Origin: CAUZJO01 sp963580245
GTDB lineage: Bacteria; Sumerlaeota; Sumerlaeia; MVZB01
NCBI GenBank assembly: GCA_963580245.1
Contig: CAUZJO010000043.1
Span: 1 to 31,679 of the forward strand
Direction of reading: 5' to 3'
DNA length: 31,679 nucleotides
Each line of letters begins with the position of its first letter. The stretch's first letter is position 1. The position numbers were made by a program, and so were the translations under genes. Under the pieces are notes generated by a model that saw only the letters and a program-made list of their open reading frames with translations, had not been told where the DNA came from and ran no database searches. Positions 8,392 through 16,285 of this stretch are shown piece after piece.

Positions 8392-9158
8392 TTAAATAAC
8401 CTCAGCATCATGATTACACTTTAATTCGAGAACCCGCTTTTCGATCTGTTCAACGGAATCCCGGGCTAATTTTGTTGCCTCTTCTTTTTTATCATCGCCG
8501 CGATCGCCGATTGATTGATCGCCGCCACCTCTTCCTTTTGCTTGGCGGTGTGCGGCACCGGTATTAGAACGCCACTCGCCTGGACTTCCCTGATTTCATC
8601 CACAACCGCGCCATAGATACGAGAGGTAAGCTGGGCTTGTCCCAATTCGGATGATAAATAAGCGTAAATGTAACCTGCGGGACACAGCCCATCCGACTTC
8701 GGGATAATGCGTAAAATATGCTGGGAAGCCGCCCAGCCATCCCACCTTGGGAGGGAAATTGTAATGCGACCAATAGTGCCTGAGCATGTAACTAGCACCC
8801 ACCCGGCATGAATTACCCACTTTTCCATATTTTTGTGAGCCGCGCGAGATAAATACTTGATATCGGCTGGATCAAAATGAACGACATGACTTCCCTGTAA
8901 AAAGGGGACGCCATGTTCTTTATCGACGTAAATTCTCTTGAATCGGGGTGGAATGAATATCTTTTCGGTCACTTCTCCCAATGGTTTCAGAGCGAGACCG
9001 GAACGTTCCAAGATGGCGAGCGTTTCAGCCACGCGCGGATTGTAATAACTGGCGCCAAGTCGCAGATCATCCGTTTTAAGCAGCCAAGGGAGTCCGAGCG
9101 AGAACGATTCTATCCGCTTCTTGTGGATACTTATTTCTTCTGGGTTAATAGTTGACAT
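8392..9158 (-). CDS. hsdS: Type I restriction-modification specificity subunit, half-size, C-terminal frameshift
   Basis: Specificity subunits recognise the DNA target for the type I methylase/endonuclease complex. The ATG at 9158 (MSTINPEEISIHKKR) overlaps the end of hsdM by 14 bases. The frame includes LGASYYNPRV, KPLGEVTEKIF, FLQGSHVVHFD, VLVTCSGTIGRI, AASQHILRIIP, GYIYAYLSSELGQAQL and IPVPHTAKQKEEVAA, the order of one target-recognition domain plus its helical spacer. The uncorrected frame stops at 8466 after KKKRQQN. One extra A in the A6 run (8485-8490) restores EEATKLARDSVEQIEKRVLE and a natural stop at 8392, giving about 255 residues. Full HsdS proteins usually have two such halves and over 400 residues, so this is a single-TRD form. 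No hsdR is present. Confidence 0.8.
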
Positions 9159-10440
9159 AATCGACACCTTGCGCCCATTCGCTAAATGATTTTGAAACAA
9201 GAGAAATTTCATCATTAACAGATGGCTCCAGCTTGTCATTCAAAATTTCAAATCCCTCTGGCGTCTTTTCATAAACGGGATTTCCCCGTTTGGCTATACC
9301 GGCTGTTTTAGGAATCGCCATGAACACATCGTAATTCAATCCGCCAACTTCCGCCACTTTCACTTCATCAACTGGTAGTTTCTTTACCACCAATACGCTC
9401 GGATTCGGCACTCCACCGCTTGTGGCAAACGTTTCTTTCGGAAAATCGACGCTTGCTATCACCTGTACGCGATGGAACAACCATGAGCGAATAAAACTCA
9501 GACCAGGATTGTTCAAAATACTATCCGGAAATACAATAGCCAAATGACCTTTGGGCTTGATAAATTTTAGCAAGGCTTCAACGAAAAGTTGCTCGGCTGG
9601 CATGGAAGAACGCATGGACGGACTGTCGGAAAACGGCAACTCATAGTTTGACAGAACATGCGAATCGTCTATAATGGCCTTACCTCCAAATGGAGGATTG
9701 GTGACTACTACATCAAACTTACCGTGTCCGACTCTTTGTGAGGCGTTCACTTCATCCCATTCGCCGGGAGATTTTATGGAATTCGCCGGAAAAACATTCG
9801 CGGACCCGTCCCCGTACATAACTAGGTTCATCTGGCAAGTTCGGACCAAAAATAGATTTATATCCAATCCGTATAAATTTTGCGAGCATAAATCCTTAAT
9901 CCGTTCGGCTGCTCGATGACGAACCAATTCCGGCGTCCCGCCTTTCCCTTGCTCTTGGATTGATATTATTTGGCGTAAATGATTGACATAGGAAATGAGG
10001 AATCCTCCAGTTCCGCAACATAAATCGAGTACCTTGATTCTAGAAATCCTTTTAGGTGAATATAGAGACATGACCATCTGAACGGCCATATAGCAGACGT
10101 TTCTAGGGGTAAAGTATTTTCCGCGATCACCGCGCAAATTGGCGCCCACAAATTCCTCGTAGGCGCTGCCCTTAACATCCGTCTGTGTTCGCAACAACGA
10201 GATCCGCTGTAATTCGGAGACGATGTATGCCAAAACACGACGATTGAGCATTATTTCTTCATTGGATTTGAAAATATAGTGGTATTTATCTTTTACGGAT
10301 GAAAATAACGGCTTTATTCGATTTTCGTAAGCTCTGCGTTGACCTGCCTCCGACTGGCGCTCTTCATTGCGGACATAAAATTGTAAATCGCCAGAGCTTT
10401 CTATTTCATCATACACTTTAGAAAAAATAAGCTTCAGCAT
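9145..10440 (-). CDS. hsdM: Type I restriction-modification N6-adenine methyltransferase subunit, N-terminally truncated
   Basis: A DNA N6-adenine methylase of the type I system. The 431 residues visible contain GSAYEEFVGANLRGDRGKYF (91-110), the SAM-binding motif I DLCCGTGGF (139-147), and the catalytic NPPF (248-251). The first residues, MLKLIFSKVYDE, are normally internal in this family, where a further N-terminal region precedes them. Here they start exactly where the IS3-family fragment begins (10447), and a TAA inside the IS sequence closes the frame. The gene has therefore lost its 5' part, and the ATG at 10440 is an internal Met. hsdS overlaps its 3' end. GC content is visibly lower than in neighbouring genes, a sign of horizontal transfer. 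The methylase is likely inactive or altered. Confidence 0.9.
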   Translation of the reverse strand: MLKLIFSKVYDEIESSGDLQFYVRNEERQSEAGQRRAYENRIKPLFSSVKDKYHYIFKSNEEIMLNRRVLAYIVSELQRISLLRTQTDVKGSAYEEFVGANLRGDRGKYFTPRNVCYMAVQMVMSLYSPKRISRIKVLDLCCGTGGFLISYVNHLRQIISIQEQGKGGTPELVRHRAAERIKDLCSQNLYGLDINLFLVRTCQMNLVMYGDGSANVFPANSIKSPGEWDEVNASQRVGHGKFDVVVTNPPFGGKAIIDDSHVLSNYELPFSDSPSMRSSMPAEQLFVEALLKFIKPKGHLAIVFPDSILNNPGLSFIRSWLFHRVQVIASVDFPKETFATSGGVPNPSVLVVKKLPVDEVKVAEVGGLNYDVFMAIPKTAGIAKRGNPVYEKTPEGFEILNDKLEPSVNDEISLVSKSFSEWAQGVDYVNY

Positions 10441-10446
10441 CTTGCG

Positions 10447-10601
10447 GTTTCCCCCGAATTTCGGACCACCGGCTTAAGTGGAATCTGTATCCTGAAAAGG
10501 ACACGAAAGGACGGATACAGATGGGCCGAAAAGGAAGAACTATTACGGACGCATTCAAGGCCAGGGTGGCATTGGATGCCGGCCGGGGCGTGAAGACTTT
10601 G
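10447..10601 (+). mobile_element. IS3-family fragment: left end plus first 27 codons of orfA
   Basis: A 155-base relic nearly identical to the inverse complement of about 361-515. It includes CGGACCACCGGCTTAAGTGG, the leader and the orfA start (here ATG). Homology stops abruptly at base 10601 within codon 27-28 (VKTL), where protein-kinase sequence begins in frame. The remaining IS is deleted. Its other side abuts truncated hsdM. Confidence 0.85.
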
Positions 10602-11385
10602 AAGGGAAGCGTCATCGGCGGCCGTTTCGAGGTGATCTCGGAAATCAATCGCGGTTCGATGGGGATCGTTTTCAAGGCGCGCGACCTCATTCTGGACGAG
10701 ATCGTGGCCGTCAAGATTCTGAACGACTACCTTTGCTCGGAACCCGAGGCCGTTGAGCGCTTCAAGCGGGAAGCCCGGTCCGCGCGCAAGCTGACCCACC
10801 ACAACCTGGTGCGCATCCACGACATGTTCGAGCTGGAGCAGAACCATATTATCTCGATGGAATTCATCGAGGGGGACGACCTCAAAACGCTGCTCAACCG
10901 CAACGCCACGTTCACCGAGGATTCGACGCTCAACATCGTGCTCCAGGTTTGCGAAGGCCTGGCCTACGCCCATCGCCTCAACATCGTCCACCGAGACATT
11001 AAGCCCGCCAACATCAGGCTCACCGACAACAATCAGGTCAAGATCACCGATTTCGGGATCGCCAAGATGATCAAGAAGAACCAACGCGGAGACACGACGC
11101 TCGTGATGGGGACCCCCCTCTACATGGCGCCCGAGCAGATCGAAGGCGGCCCGGTGGATCCCCGTTGCGATATTTATTCGTTGGGGATCCTGATCTACGA
11201 GATGGTCACGGGTACGCCGCCGTTTAGCGACGGAAACATCGAATACAAACACATCCACCACAACCCCCCCCGAAATCACCGCCGGTATCAGCGACCCACT
11301 GCGTCGGGCCATCATGAAATGTATCGAGAAGGACCCCGATCGGCGTTTCCAGTCGGTCGATGAGCTGTTGCCATTGATTAAGTAA
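10521..11385 (+). CDS. Ser/Thr protein kinase, N-terminally fused to IS3 OrfA residues, frameshift near the C-terminus
   Basis: A cytoplasmic Hanks-type kinase. Residues 1-27 (MGRKGRTITDAFKARVALDA...) come from IS3 OrfA; kinase sequence starts at about 30 with SVIGGRFEVISEI. The P-loop is RGSMGIVF (44-51), the ATP-anchoring lysine K65 in VAVKIL, the catalytic loop HRDIKPAN (157-164, D159), DFG at 177-179 and APEQ at 203-206. The glycine loop reads INRGSMG rather than GxGxxG with a leading Gly, a mild departure. The frame shifts in a C8 run at 11264-11271. With seven C residues it continues EITAGISDPLRRAIMKCIEK, DPDRRFQSVDELLPLIK and TAA at 11385, the normal C-lobe end, about 287 residues. Without correction it ends at 11363 with unrelated sequence. 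No membrane span or sensor domain. Confidence 0.88.
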
Positions 11386-11442
11386 GTCGCCCCGCTGTCC
11401 GGTTTCGGCTGCCGCCGCGTCTGTTTTTCACGCCTTTTCCAG

Positions 11443-11469
11443 TTAAACTTTCACCTCATTCCGTATAAT
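11443..11469 (+). promoter_or_regulatory. Candidate sigma70-type promoter
   Basis: TATAAT at 11464-11469 is a perfect -10 hexamer. A weak -35 (TTAAAC, 11443-11448) precedes it with a 15-base spacer. It lies about 50 bases before the start of the secreted discoidin-like protein, whose ATG has GGGAG at 11509-11513. Confidence 0.4.
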
Positions 11470-11520
11470 AGTTTACACGGGCGTTGGGCATTCGCCCCCG
11501 TCCAACTTGGGAGTGCGCCG

Positions 11521-12837
11521 ATGGTGAGAGCACATTTGCACGTTCTGTTGCTGGCCGCGTGGGTGGCGACCGCGCCCTGGGCGTTGACCGACCCACCGCC
11601 GCCTCTGCCTCCAGGCGTCAGTTACGAACCCACGGTCGGGTCGCCGATCGGTGGATACTCTTACGCGGTCGAGTACCTGAGCGTGGATTGGACGCATCCG
11701 CTGCTCAAGGTGGGCCATGAGGTCGGCCCGATCGACCGGACCAACCCGCCACCCACCTGGGGTCGCGCCGAGCGCGAGGCGCCGGGCGTGCTTCGCATTC
11801 AGCTCATCGAACCGCTGCGCGGCGAGGACGGTTGGGATCTGGGTTTCCCGTTTTGGGAGGCCGCCGCCGACGAGCGATCCCCGGTTTGGGGAGTCAGCGG
11901 CAACCCGCCTGGGGAGTCTTCCCACGTCAGCATTGGAGGGGCCTGCCCGTGGCTTGTGGGCGGCCCGCCGATGCGCAAGATGCCGGAGTGGGTCTCGCCC
12001 CTAGGTCGGGACGCGGCCCGGGCGGGGGTGCGCTGGTTGGGTCGGGCGAGTGATTTGGGAGGCGTGGCCAAGCTTCGCCTGGGCGAGCGGTGCCTGATGA
12101 GCTGGACTTCGCCGCGGGAGGGGCGAACGCGGTTCGGGTTGATGGTCAATCAGGCCGACGCGTCCCTGGCGACGCCACCTGTTGTGAAATGGCTCCAGCG
12201 TGAAACCTAACAGGGTGAATGGCTGGCCGTCCATAGCTCGGGCATGGCGGCCTTGGTCGGGTTGGATGATTGGCGGCTGACGGCCCCGATCGACCCCCGG
12301 CGCGTCGAGCGGATTGGGCTGACCCTTAACTTGTCGCATATCGAGGCGGGTGATAGCGTGGATTGGGTCCGCATGGTCGGCTGCCGGGTGGCGGCTTCTT
12401 TTTGGGAACCCGGTTTTCCACCGGCCCTGGCCTTAAGCGGGCGGTTGTGGCCCCACCCATTGGGTCCGTCGGCCTGGATCAGCCGGTTCGATGCCGACGA
12501 CCGGGATCCGTCCTGGTTTGAGGTCACATTCAACCGGCCGCGGCCCGTCGAGCGGATCGAACTGGTCTGGGCATCGGCGGCGGGTTGGAGCGAGCAGTTC
12601 GATCCGGGCCGGGTCCGGCTCGAGTTGCTGCGGGACACGATCCCGAAGCTGTTGGCCAGTGAAGAAATAACCCCGGCCACCGGACCCGTCCATGAATGGA
12701 CGGCACGGGAGACGGCCGAGGTCGCCCGGGTTCGGCTGACGTTCATCGAGCCCTCACGCATGGCGCTGGACCAGCGGGCGCGGCTGATGGCACTGAGGGT
12801 CTGGGGCCCGTGGGACGGCGAATCACCCGCCCCCTAG
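11521..12837 (+). CDS. Secreted protein with C-terminal discoidin-like (F5/8 type C) region, interrupted by an in-frame TAA
   Basis: The ATG at 11521 follows GGGAG and begins a signal peptide, MVRAHLHVLLLAAWVATAPWA. Residues 1-229 end at TAA (12208-12210). The same frame continues without shift as QGEWLAVHSSGMAALVGLD up to a stop at 12835-12837, giving 437 residues plus the stop. The second half has a beta-sandwich pattern typical of discoidin-like domains: DDRDPSWFEVTFNRPRPVE, RIELVWASAAGWSEQF, RVRLELL, VARVRLTF and a closing MALRVWG. Such domains bind glycans or surfaces in exported proteins. The codon after T229 may have been CAA, GAA or AAA. The two parts could be a real pseudogene or a base error. 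Function otherwise unknown. Confidence 0.75.
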
Positions 12838-12983
12838 ATCGCCGGCGGAGCCGAGATCGATCCATGCCGTTTCTCCCTGTCATCATGATTAATCATTGAA
12901 TCGATAAGGCCCGCGGGGGATAAATGGGGGGTGCCCGGTGAGGACGCCCCGGTATTTTGGGGGTCCTGCATGATGCGTCGAGG

Positions 12984-13504
12984 ATGGAGGTATATATTTT
13001 ACGTCATGGCGAGGCGGTTGATGCCGCGGAGGTGGGCGGTCGGGACGAGCCGAGCCGCCTGACCGAGAACGGCAAAGCGGTGAGCAAGGCCGCCGCCGAG
13101 AGCATGGTCAAACTAGGCGTGGCCCCCGATTTGATCCTGACCAGTCCTTATCCGAGGGCGGCGGAGACGGCCCGGATCACGGCCAAGTGCCTGAAGGGGT
13201 CCCCTCCGGTTAAAGAGGACCGGTCGCTGGAGCCCGGCGCGCCGGGCCCGAGGACATCAGCAAGCTGCTCATGCGAGAGGCGGGGGGAGTGGGAGCGGTG
13301 ATGATTGTCTGGCACAACCCTGATCTGGAGGAATTCGCCGGGTACTTGATCTGCTCGGAGGGGCGGGCGCGGTTGGACGTCAAGAAAGGGACACTGGCTG
13401 AGGTGAATTGCTCCGGACCGTTGGGGCGTGGCCGTGGTGCCCTGCGAGGCTTATGGCCCGCCCGGCAACTAGGCCTGGCGACCGAAGACTTAATCCTACG
13501 GTAA
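12984..13504 (+). pseudogene. sixA: Phosphohistidine phosphatase SixA-like, frameshifted
   Basis: A small histidine-phosphatase-superfamily protein, thought to remove phosphate from phosphohistidine proteins such as HPt domains. It starts MEVYILRHGEAVDAAEVGG with the catalytic RHG at residues 7-9. LTENGKAVSKAAAESMVKL and LILTSPYPRAAETARITAK follow. Around 13228-13245 the frame must move by one base to continue DISKLLMREAGG, then MIVWHNPDLEEFAGYLICSE, whose His is the second catalytic histidine; the family normally has VGH, here VWH. The end, VKKGTLAEVNC...RGLWPAR, is also typical. Repaired length is about 173 residues. It lies upstream of a histidine kinase gene, a sensible partner, but no functional link is shown. 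Confidence 0.8.
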
Positions 13505-13516
13505 AGGAAGCGCGAG

Positions 13517-14083
13517 ATGAATGAAGACACAATTAAGTTTATTGTTTTTGCGATCTTCATTGCGGTCGTCATCTTTCAGAAGATATTGGCTCGGCTGAAG
13601 GGCGGCGGCGACATGAGCAACCAAGAGGAAGATATTCAGCGCGAGCTGCAACGCCGCCTGCGCGAAAAGGAAAGTGAGTTTGACGGCCAGGAGTTGGAAG
13701 ACCTGAAACGCCTGGGGGTTCCCCTCCCGCCTCCCAGACCGGTGGCCCGCCAGATCGAGCCTTCTCGACCGACGGCCCCGCCCCCCTTCGAGCGTCCCAC
13801 CGTTGCGCCGCCCAGACCCGTGTCGCGCCCCCCGGTGATGCCGGTTCCAGTCGCGCGGCCGGAGCCGTCCCGCCCCAGGACCATTCAAGCCCAGCCGGTC
13901 ATGGAGCCGGCGGCGATGCCCAAGGCCCCCAAACCCCGGCCGGCGGGCGCGAGTCCATCCGCGCGTCGCAAGCGCCGGCGCGTGCGGCTCAACCCAAAGC
14001 TTATGGGCAAAGTGGTGGTTTTGAGCGAGATCTTGCGTCCGCCGGTCTCCATGCGCAATACCAACCCAGGGGATCAAGAGTAA
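13517..14083 (+). CDS. Pro-rich single-span membrane protein of unknown function
   Basis: 188 residues. The N-terminus (MNEDTIKFIVFAIFIAVVIF) forms one membrane span at about 7-22. A charged helical stretch follows (EEDIQRELQRRLREKESEF), then a linker of about 80 residues very rich in Pro, Arg and Ala (RPTAPPPFERPTVAPPRPVS and similar). A basic segment ARRKRRRVRLNPK leads to a short conserved-looking tail, LMGKVVVLSEILRPPVSMR. This plan (membrane anchor, Pro-rich linker, short tail of the form VLxEILxPP) recurs in hypothetical proteins of planctomycete-type genomes. GGAAG lies upstream of the ATG, which starts 12 bases after the sixA-like stop. No enzyme activity is suggested. Confidence 0.75.
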   Translation: MNEDTIKFIVFAIFIAVVIFQKILARLKGGGDMSNQEEDIQRELQRRLREKESEFDGQELEDLKRLGVPLPPPRPVARQIEPSRPTAPPPFERPTVAPPRPVSRPPVMPVPVARPEPSRPRTIQAQPVMEPAAMPKAPKPRPAGASPSARRKRRRVRLNPKLMGKVVVLSEILRPPVSMRNTNPGDQE

Positions 14084-14166
14084 CGGTCATGGCGATGGGC
14101 GCGCCGTTTCCAAGTGCCGCCACGTAGGTCAGACAAGCCCAGGACGGGGGGAGCAGTCAGTCCAGG

Positions 14167-15900
14167 ATGAGCGACCAACCGACCAGGTCCATCAGCCCGC
14201 AAGAGGTATCGGCGGGGATTCAGCTCATCCTGCGTCCCAAGGACCTGCTCCAGGGTTTGAGGCCCGAATACGTCTTCGATCACTTCCCCGCCACCATCGG
14301 CCGCCACCCGACCAACGACATCGAATTGCCGTTCGACGCCGTCTCGCGTTATCACGCCCGCCTTGAGTTGCTGGGGAGCAAACCCCGCCTGGTGGACCTT
14401 CGATCATCCAACGGGACTTACGTCAACGGCAAGCGCGTGCAGATCGCCCCGGTCACCGACCAGGACACGATCGGTTTCGGGAGTTTGGAATTCGCGCTAA
14501 GCGTCGTCGAGAGCGCGGGCGTGGAGAAATTTGACACCGATTCGAGCACGACGTCTTCGGTCCACTTCGTCCAGCACGACGACAACGTGCAGACGATCAT
14601 TCACACCGACCTGCCCGACGATACCTCCAAGTCATCGATCGGGTTGGAGGAGGACATCGGCGACGCGGTCGCGCTGCGCAAAGCCAAGGTGCGGTTGATT
14701 TGCCTTTACCGGTTGCAGGAGGTCCTGCACGCGGCCGGCGACGAGGAGAGACTGCTGCGCAACGTTTTGAGTCTGCTCTTCGACGTGTTGCCGGTCGATC
14801 GCGGGGTCATGTTGACTCGCGACCACGAGGACCCGTCTGTCTTCCGACCAATCACGATCAAGACCAAAGGATCGGTGGGCAACGAAAGCATCGGCATCAG
14901 CCGCACCATCCTGCAGCGTTGCCTGAAGGAACGGGTCGCCATTCTGACGATGGACGCGGCCGACGATTCACGTTTCGGACAGGCCGAATCGATCGTCTCC
15001 AACCGGATGCAGTCGGTGATGTGCGTCCCCCTGATCAGCGCGCATCACGTGTTCGGCTTTTGCCATCTGGATACGATAGAATCGGTGAGGATGTTCACCA
15101 AGGACGACCTGACGTTCCTGGCGACGGTGGCGGGCGAGGTCGCCACCAACATGCATAACAAGCGGATGCTGGAGGACAAAATCTTGTCGGAACGGATGGC
15201 GGCGGTCGGGCAGACCATCACCGGCATGGCGCATAATATCAAGAACATCCTGCTCCTCTCGCAGGGCGGCGTCGAGATGATGGAGCGTCAACTGGACCGT
15301 AAGAAATACGACACGCTGGATGAGACATGGGGACTGGTGCGACGCGGGCTTGACCGAGTGCATGGCCTGGTCCAGGAGATGCTCGATTACTCGCGGGCGC
15401 GGACGATCGAGCGCAATAGGGTCGACATCAACCAATTCATCACCGATCTTTGCCAGACCTACCGCGATGAATGCGAAAAGCGTAACATCGCCTGCCGCCT
15501 GGAATTGGATGAGAACTGCCCCGAGATCATGATCGATGAGGACGGGCTGGATAAAGCCCTGGTCAACTTGATCGTCAACGCGCTGGAGGTCCTGCCCGAG
15601 GAGAATGGCGAGCTTGTGCTGCGCACGGCGATGGACGAGGAGGGGAACCTGATGATCTCGGTCTGCGACAACGCCGGGGGGATCCCCAAAGAAGTCCTGC
15701 CGCGGATTTTCGTGCCGTTCTTCACGACCAAAGGCTCGAAGGGCTCGGGCCTGGGGCTGGCCATGACCAAGAAATTCATCGAGGACATGGGTGGGCGCAT
15801 CGAAGTTCATTCCAAAGAGGACGAAGGCACTTGCTTCATCATCACGCTGTACGTCGAACCGCCGTCCCCCAAGATCGAACCGGCCCGGGTCAAGGATTGA
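14167..15900 (+). CDS. FHA-GAF-histidine kinase sensor
   Basis: A soluble 577-residue hybrid sensor. An N-terminal FHA domain (about 20-115) has GRHPTNDIEL (45-54), SRYH (60-63) and SSNGTYVNG (80-88), the phosphothreonine-binding residues. A GAF domain (about 175-330) has VPLISAHHVFGFCHLD. The HisKA region has the phospho-acceptor H356 in GMAHNIKNILLL. The ATPase domain has the N box (N471 in NLIVNALE), G1 DNAGGIP (501-507), F box FVPFFTTK and G2 GSGLGLA. The FHA head suggests that a Ser/Thr kinase, possibly the one at 10.5 kb, could address this histidine kinase; this is inference. No response regulator is encoded in the window. There is no membrane span, so the signal is cytoplasmic. The gene is intact. 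Confidence 0.93.
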   Translation: MSDQPTRSISPQEVSAGIQLILRPKDLLQGLRPEYVFDHFPATIGRHPTNDIELPFDAVSRYHARLELLGSKPRLVDLRSSNGTYVNGKRVQIAPVTDQDTIGFGSLEFALSVVESAGVEKFDTDSSTTSSVHFVQHDDNVQTIIHTDLPDDTSKSSIGLEEDIGDAVALRKAKVRLICLYRLQEVLHAAGDEERLLRNVLSLLFDVLPVDRGVMLTRDHEDPSVFRPITIKTKGSVGNESIGISRTILQRCLKERVAILTMDAADDSRFGQAESIVSNRMQSVMCVPLISAHHVFGFCHLDTIESVRMFTKDDLTFLATVAGEVATNMHNKRMLEDKILSERMAAVGQTITGMAHNIKNILLLSQGGVEMMERQLDRKKYDTLDETWGLVRRGLDRVHGLVQEMLDYSRARTIERNRVDINQFITDLCQTYRDECEKRNIACRLELDENCPEIMIDEDGLDKALVNLIVNALEVLPEENGELVLRTAMDEEGNLMISVCDNAGGIPKEVLPRIFVPFFTTKGSKGSGLGLAMTKKFIEDMGGRIEVHSKEDEGTCFIITLYVEPPSPKIEPARVKD

Positions 15901-15918
15901 ACGCGGGATTGAACGCGG
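15895..15918 (+). repeat. Tandem 12-base duplication at the histidine kinase stop
   Basis: GATTGAACGCGG occurs twice, at 15895-15906 and 15907-15918. The first copy carries the TGA stop of the histidine kinase. Both copies carry an in-frame TTG that could start the next reading frame. Confidence 0.8.
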
Positions 15919-16278
15919 GGCCGTGGCTCGGCTTGCTCGTTTTGCTTTCCTGCGCGGGGCAAGCCGTCGGGGGTGATGAAACCGAAGCGCCTGAAGCCGC
16001 CCGCGGGGATGAGACCGTTGTCCGGCGTGGTTGGGGGGCTTATTTCTTTCCGTTGTTTTACTTCGATAAGTCGGCGGCGATCCGTCACCGGTTGGCGCGC
16101 GTGGCCCCTGTTCTCCACCGTGAGGCGCGAAGGCGTGGGGAAGCGGACGACGTATCTCTGGCCGCTCGGTCACAACATCGAACGCCACGCCGGCGAGGGC
16201 AAACCCACCTTCAAGTTCAATGGGTTCTTGCCCTTCTTCTTTCGGATGACGTGCGGCGTTTTTCATTGTTGGGGATAA
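15897..16278 (+). pseudogene. Short possible lipoprotein, frameshifted
   Basis: The start is a TTG at 15897 or 15909, overlapping the histidine kinase stop. The head WLGLLVLLSCAGQAVGG resembles a lipoprotein signal with C at the LLSC box, but it lacks the usual basic N-terminus. The frame continues RGWGAYFFPLFYFDKSA, then must shift by one base near 16060-16100 to read GWRAWPLFSTVRREGVGKR, TTYLWPLGHNIERHAGEG and FNGFLPFFF, ending at 16278. The aromatic RAWPLFS / YLWPL / FLPFFF pattern resembles membrane-associated hypothetical proteins in related genomes. Function unknown. The split could be an error, as at other places in this window. Confidence 0.45.
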
Positions 16279-16285
16279 ACTTCTA

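Noticed and set aside
8152..8424. Plus-strand 90-residue frame opposite hsdS and the small basic protein
   Set aside because: It overlaps the small minus-strand gene with a ribosome binding site and lacks recognisable features.
1..10601. Complete composite transposon flanked by two IS3 copies
   Set aside because: The right copy is only a 155-base relic, the left copy is cut by the window, no target duplication is visible, and the segment includes an apparently native purC.
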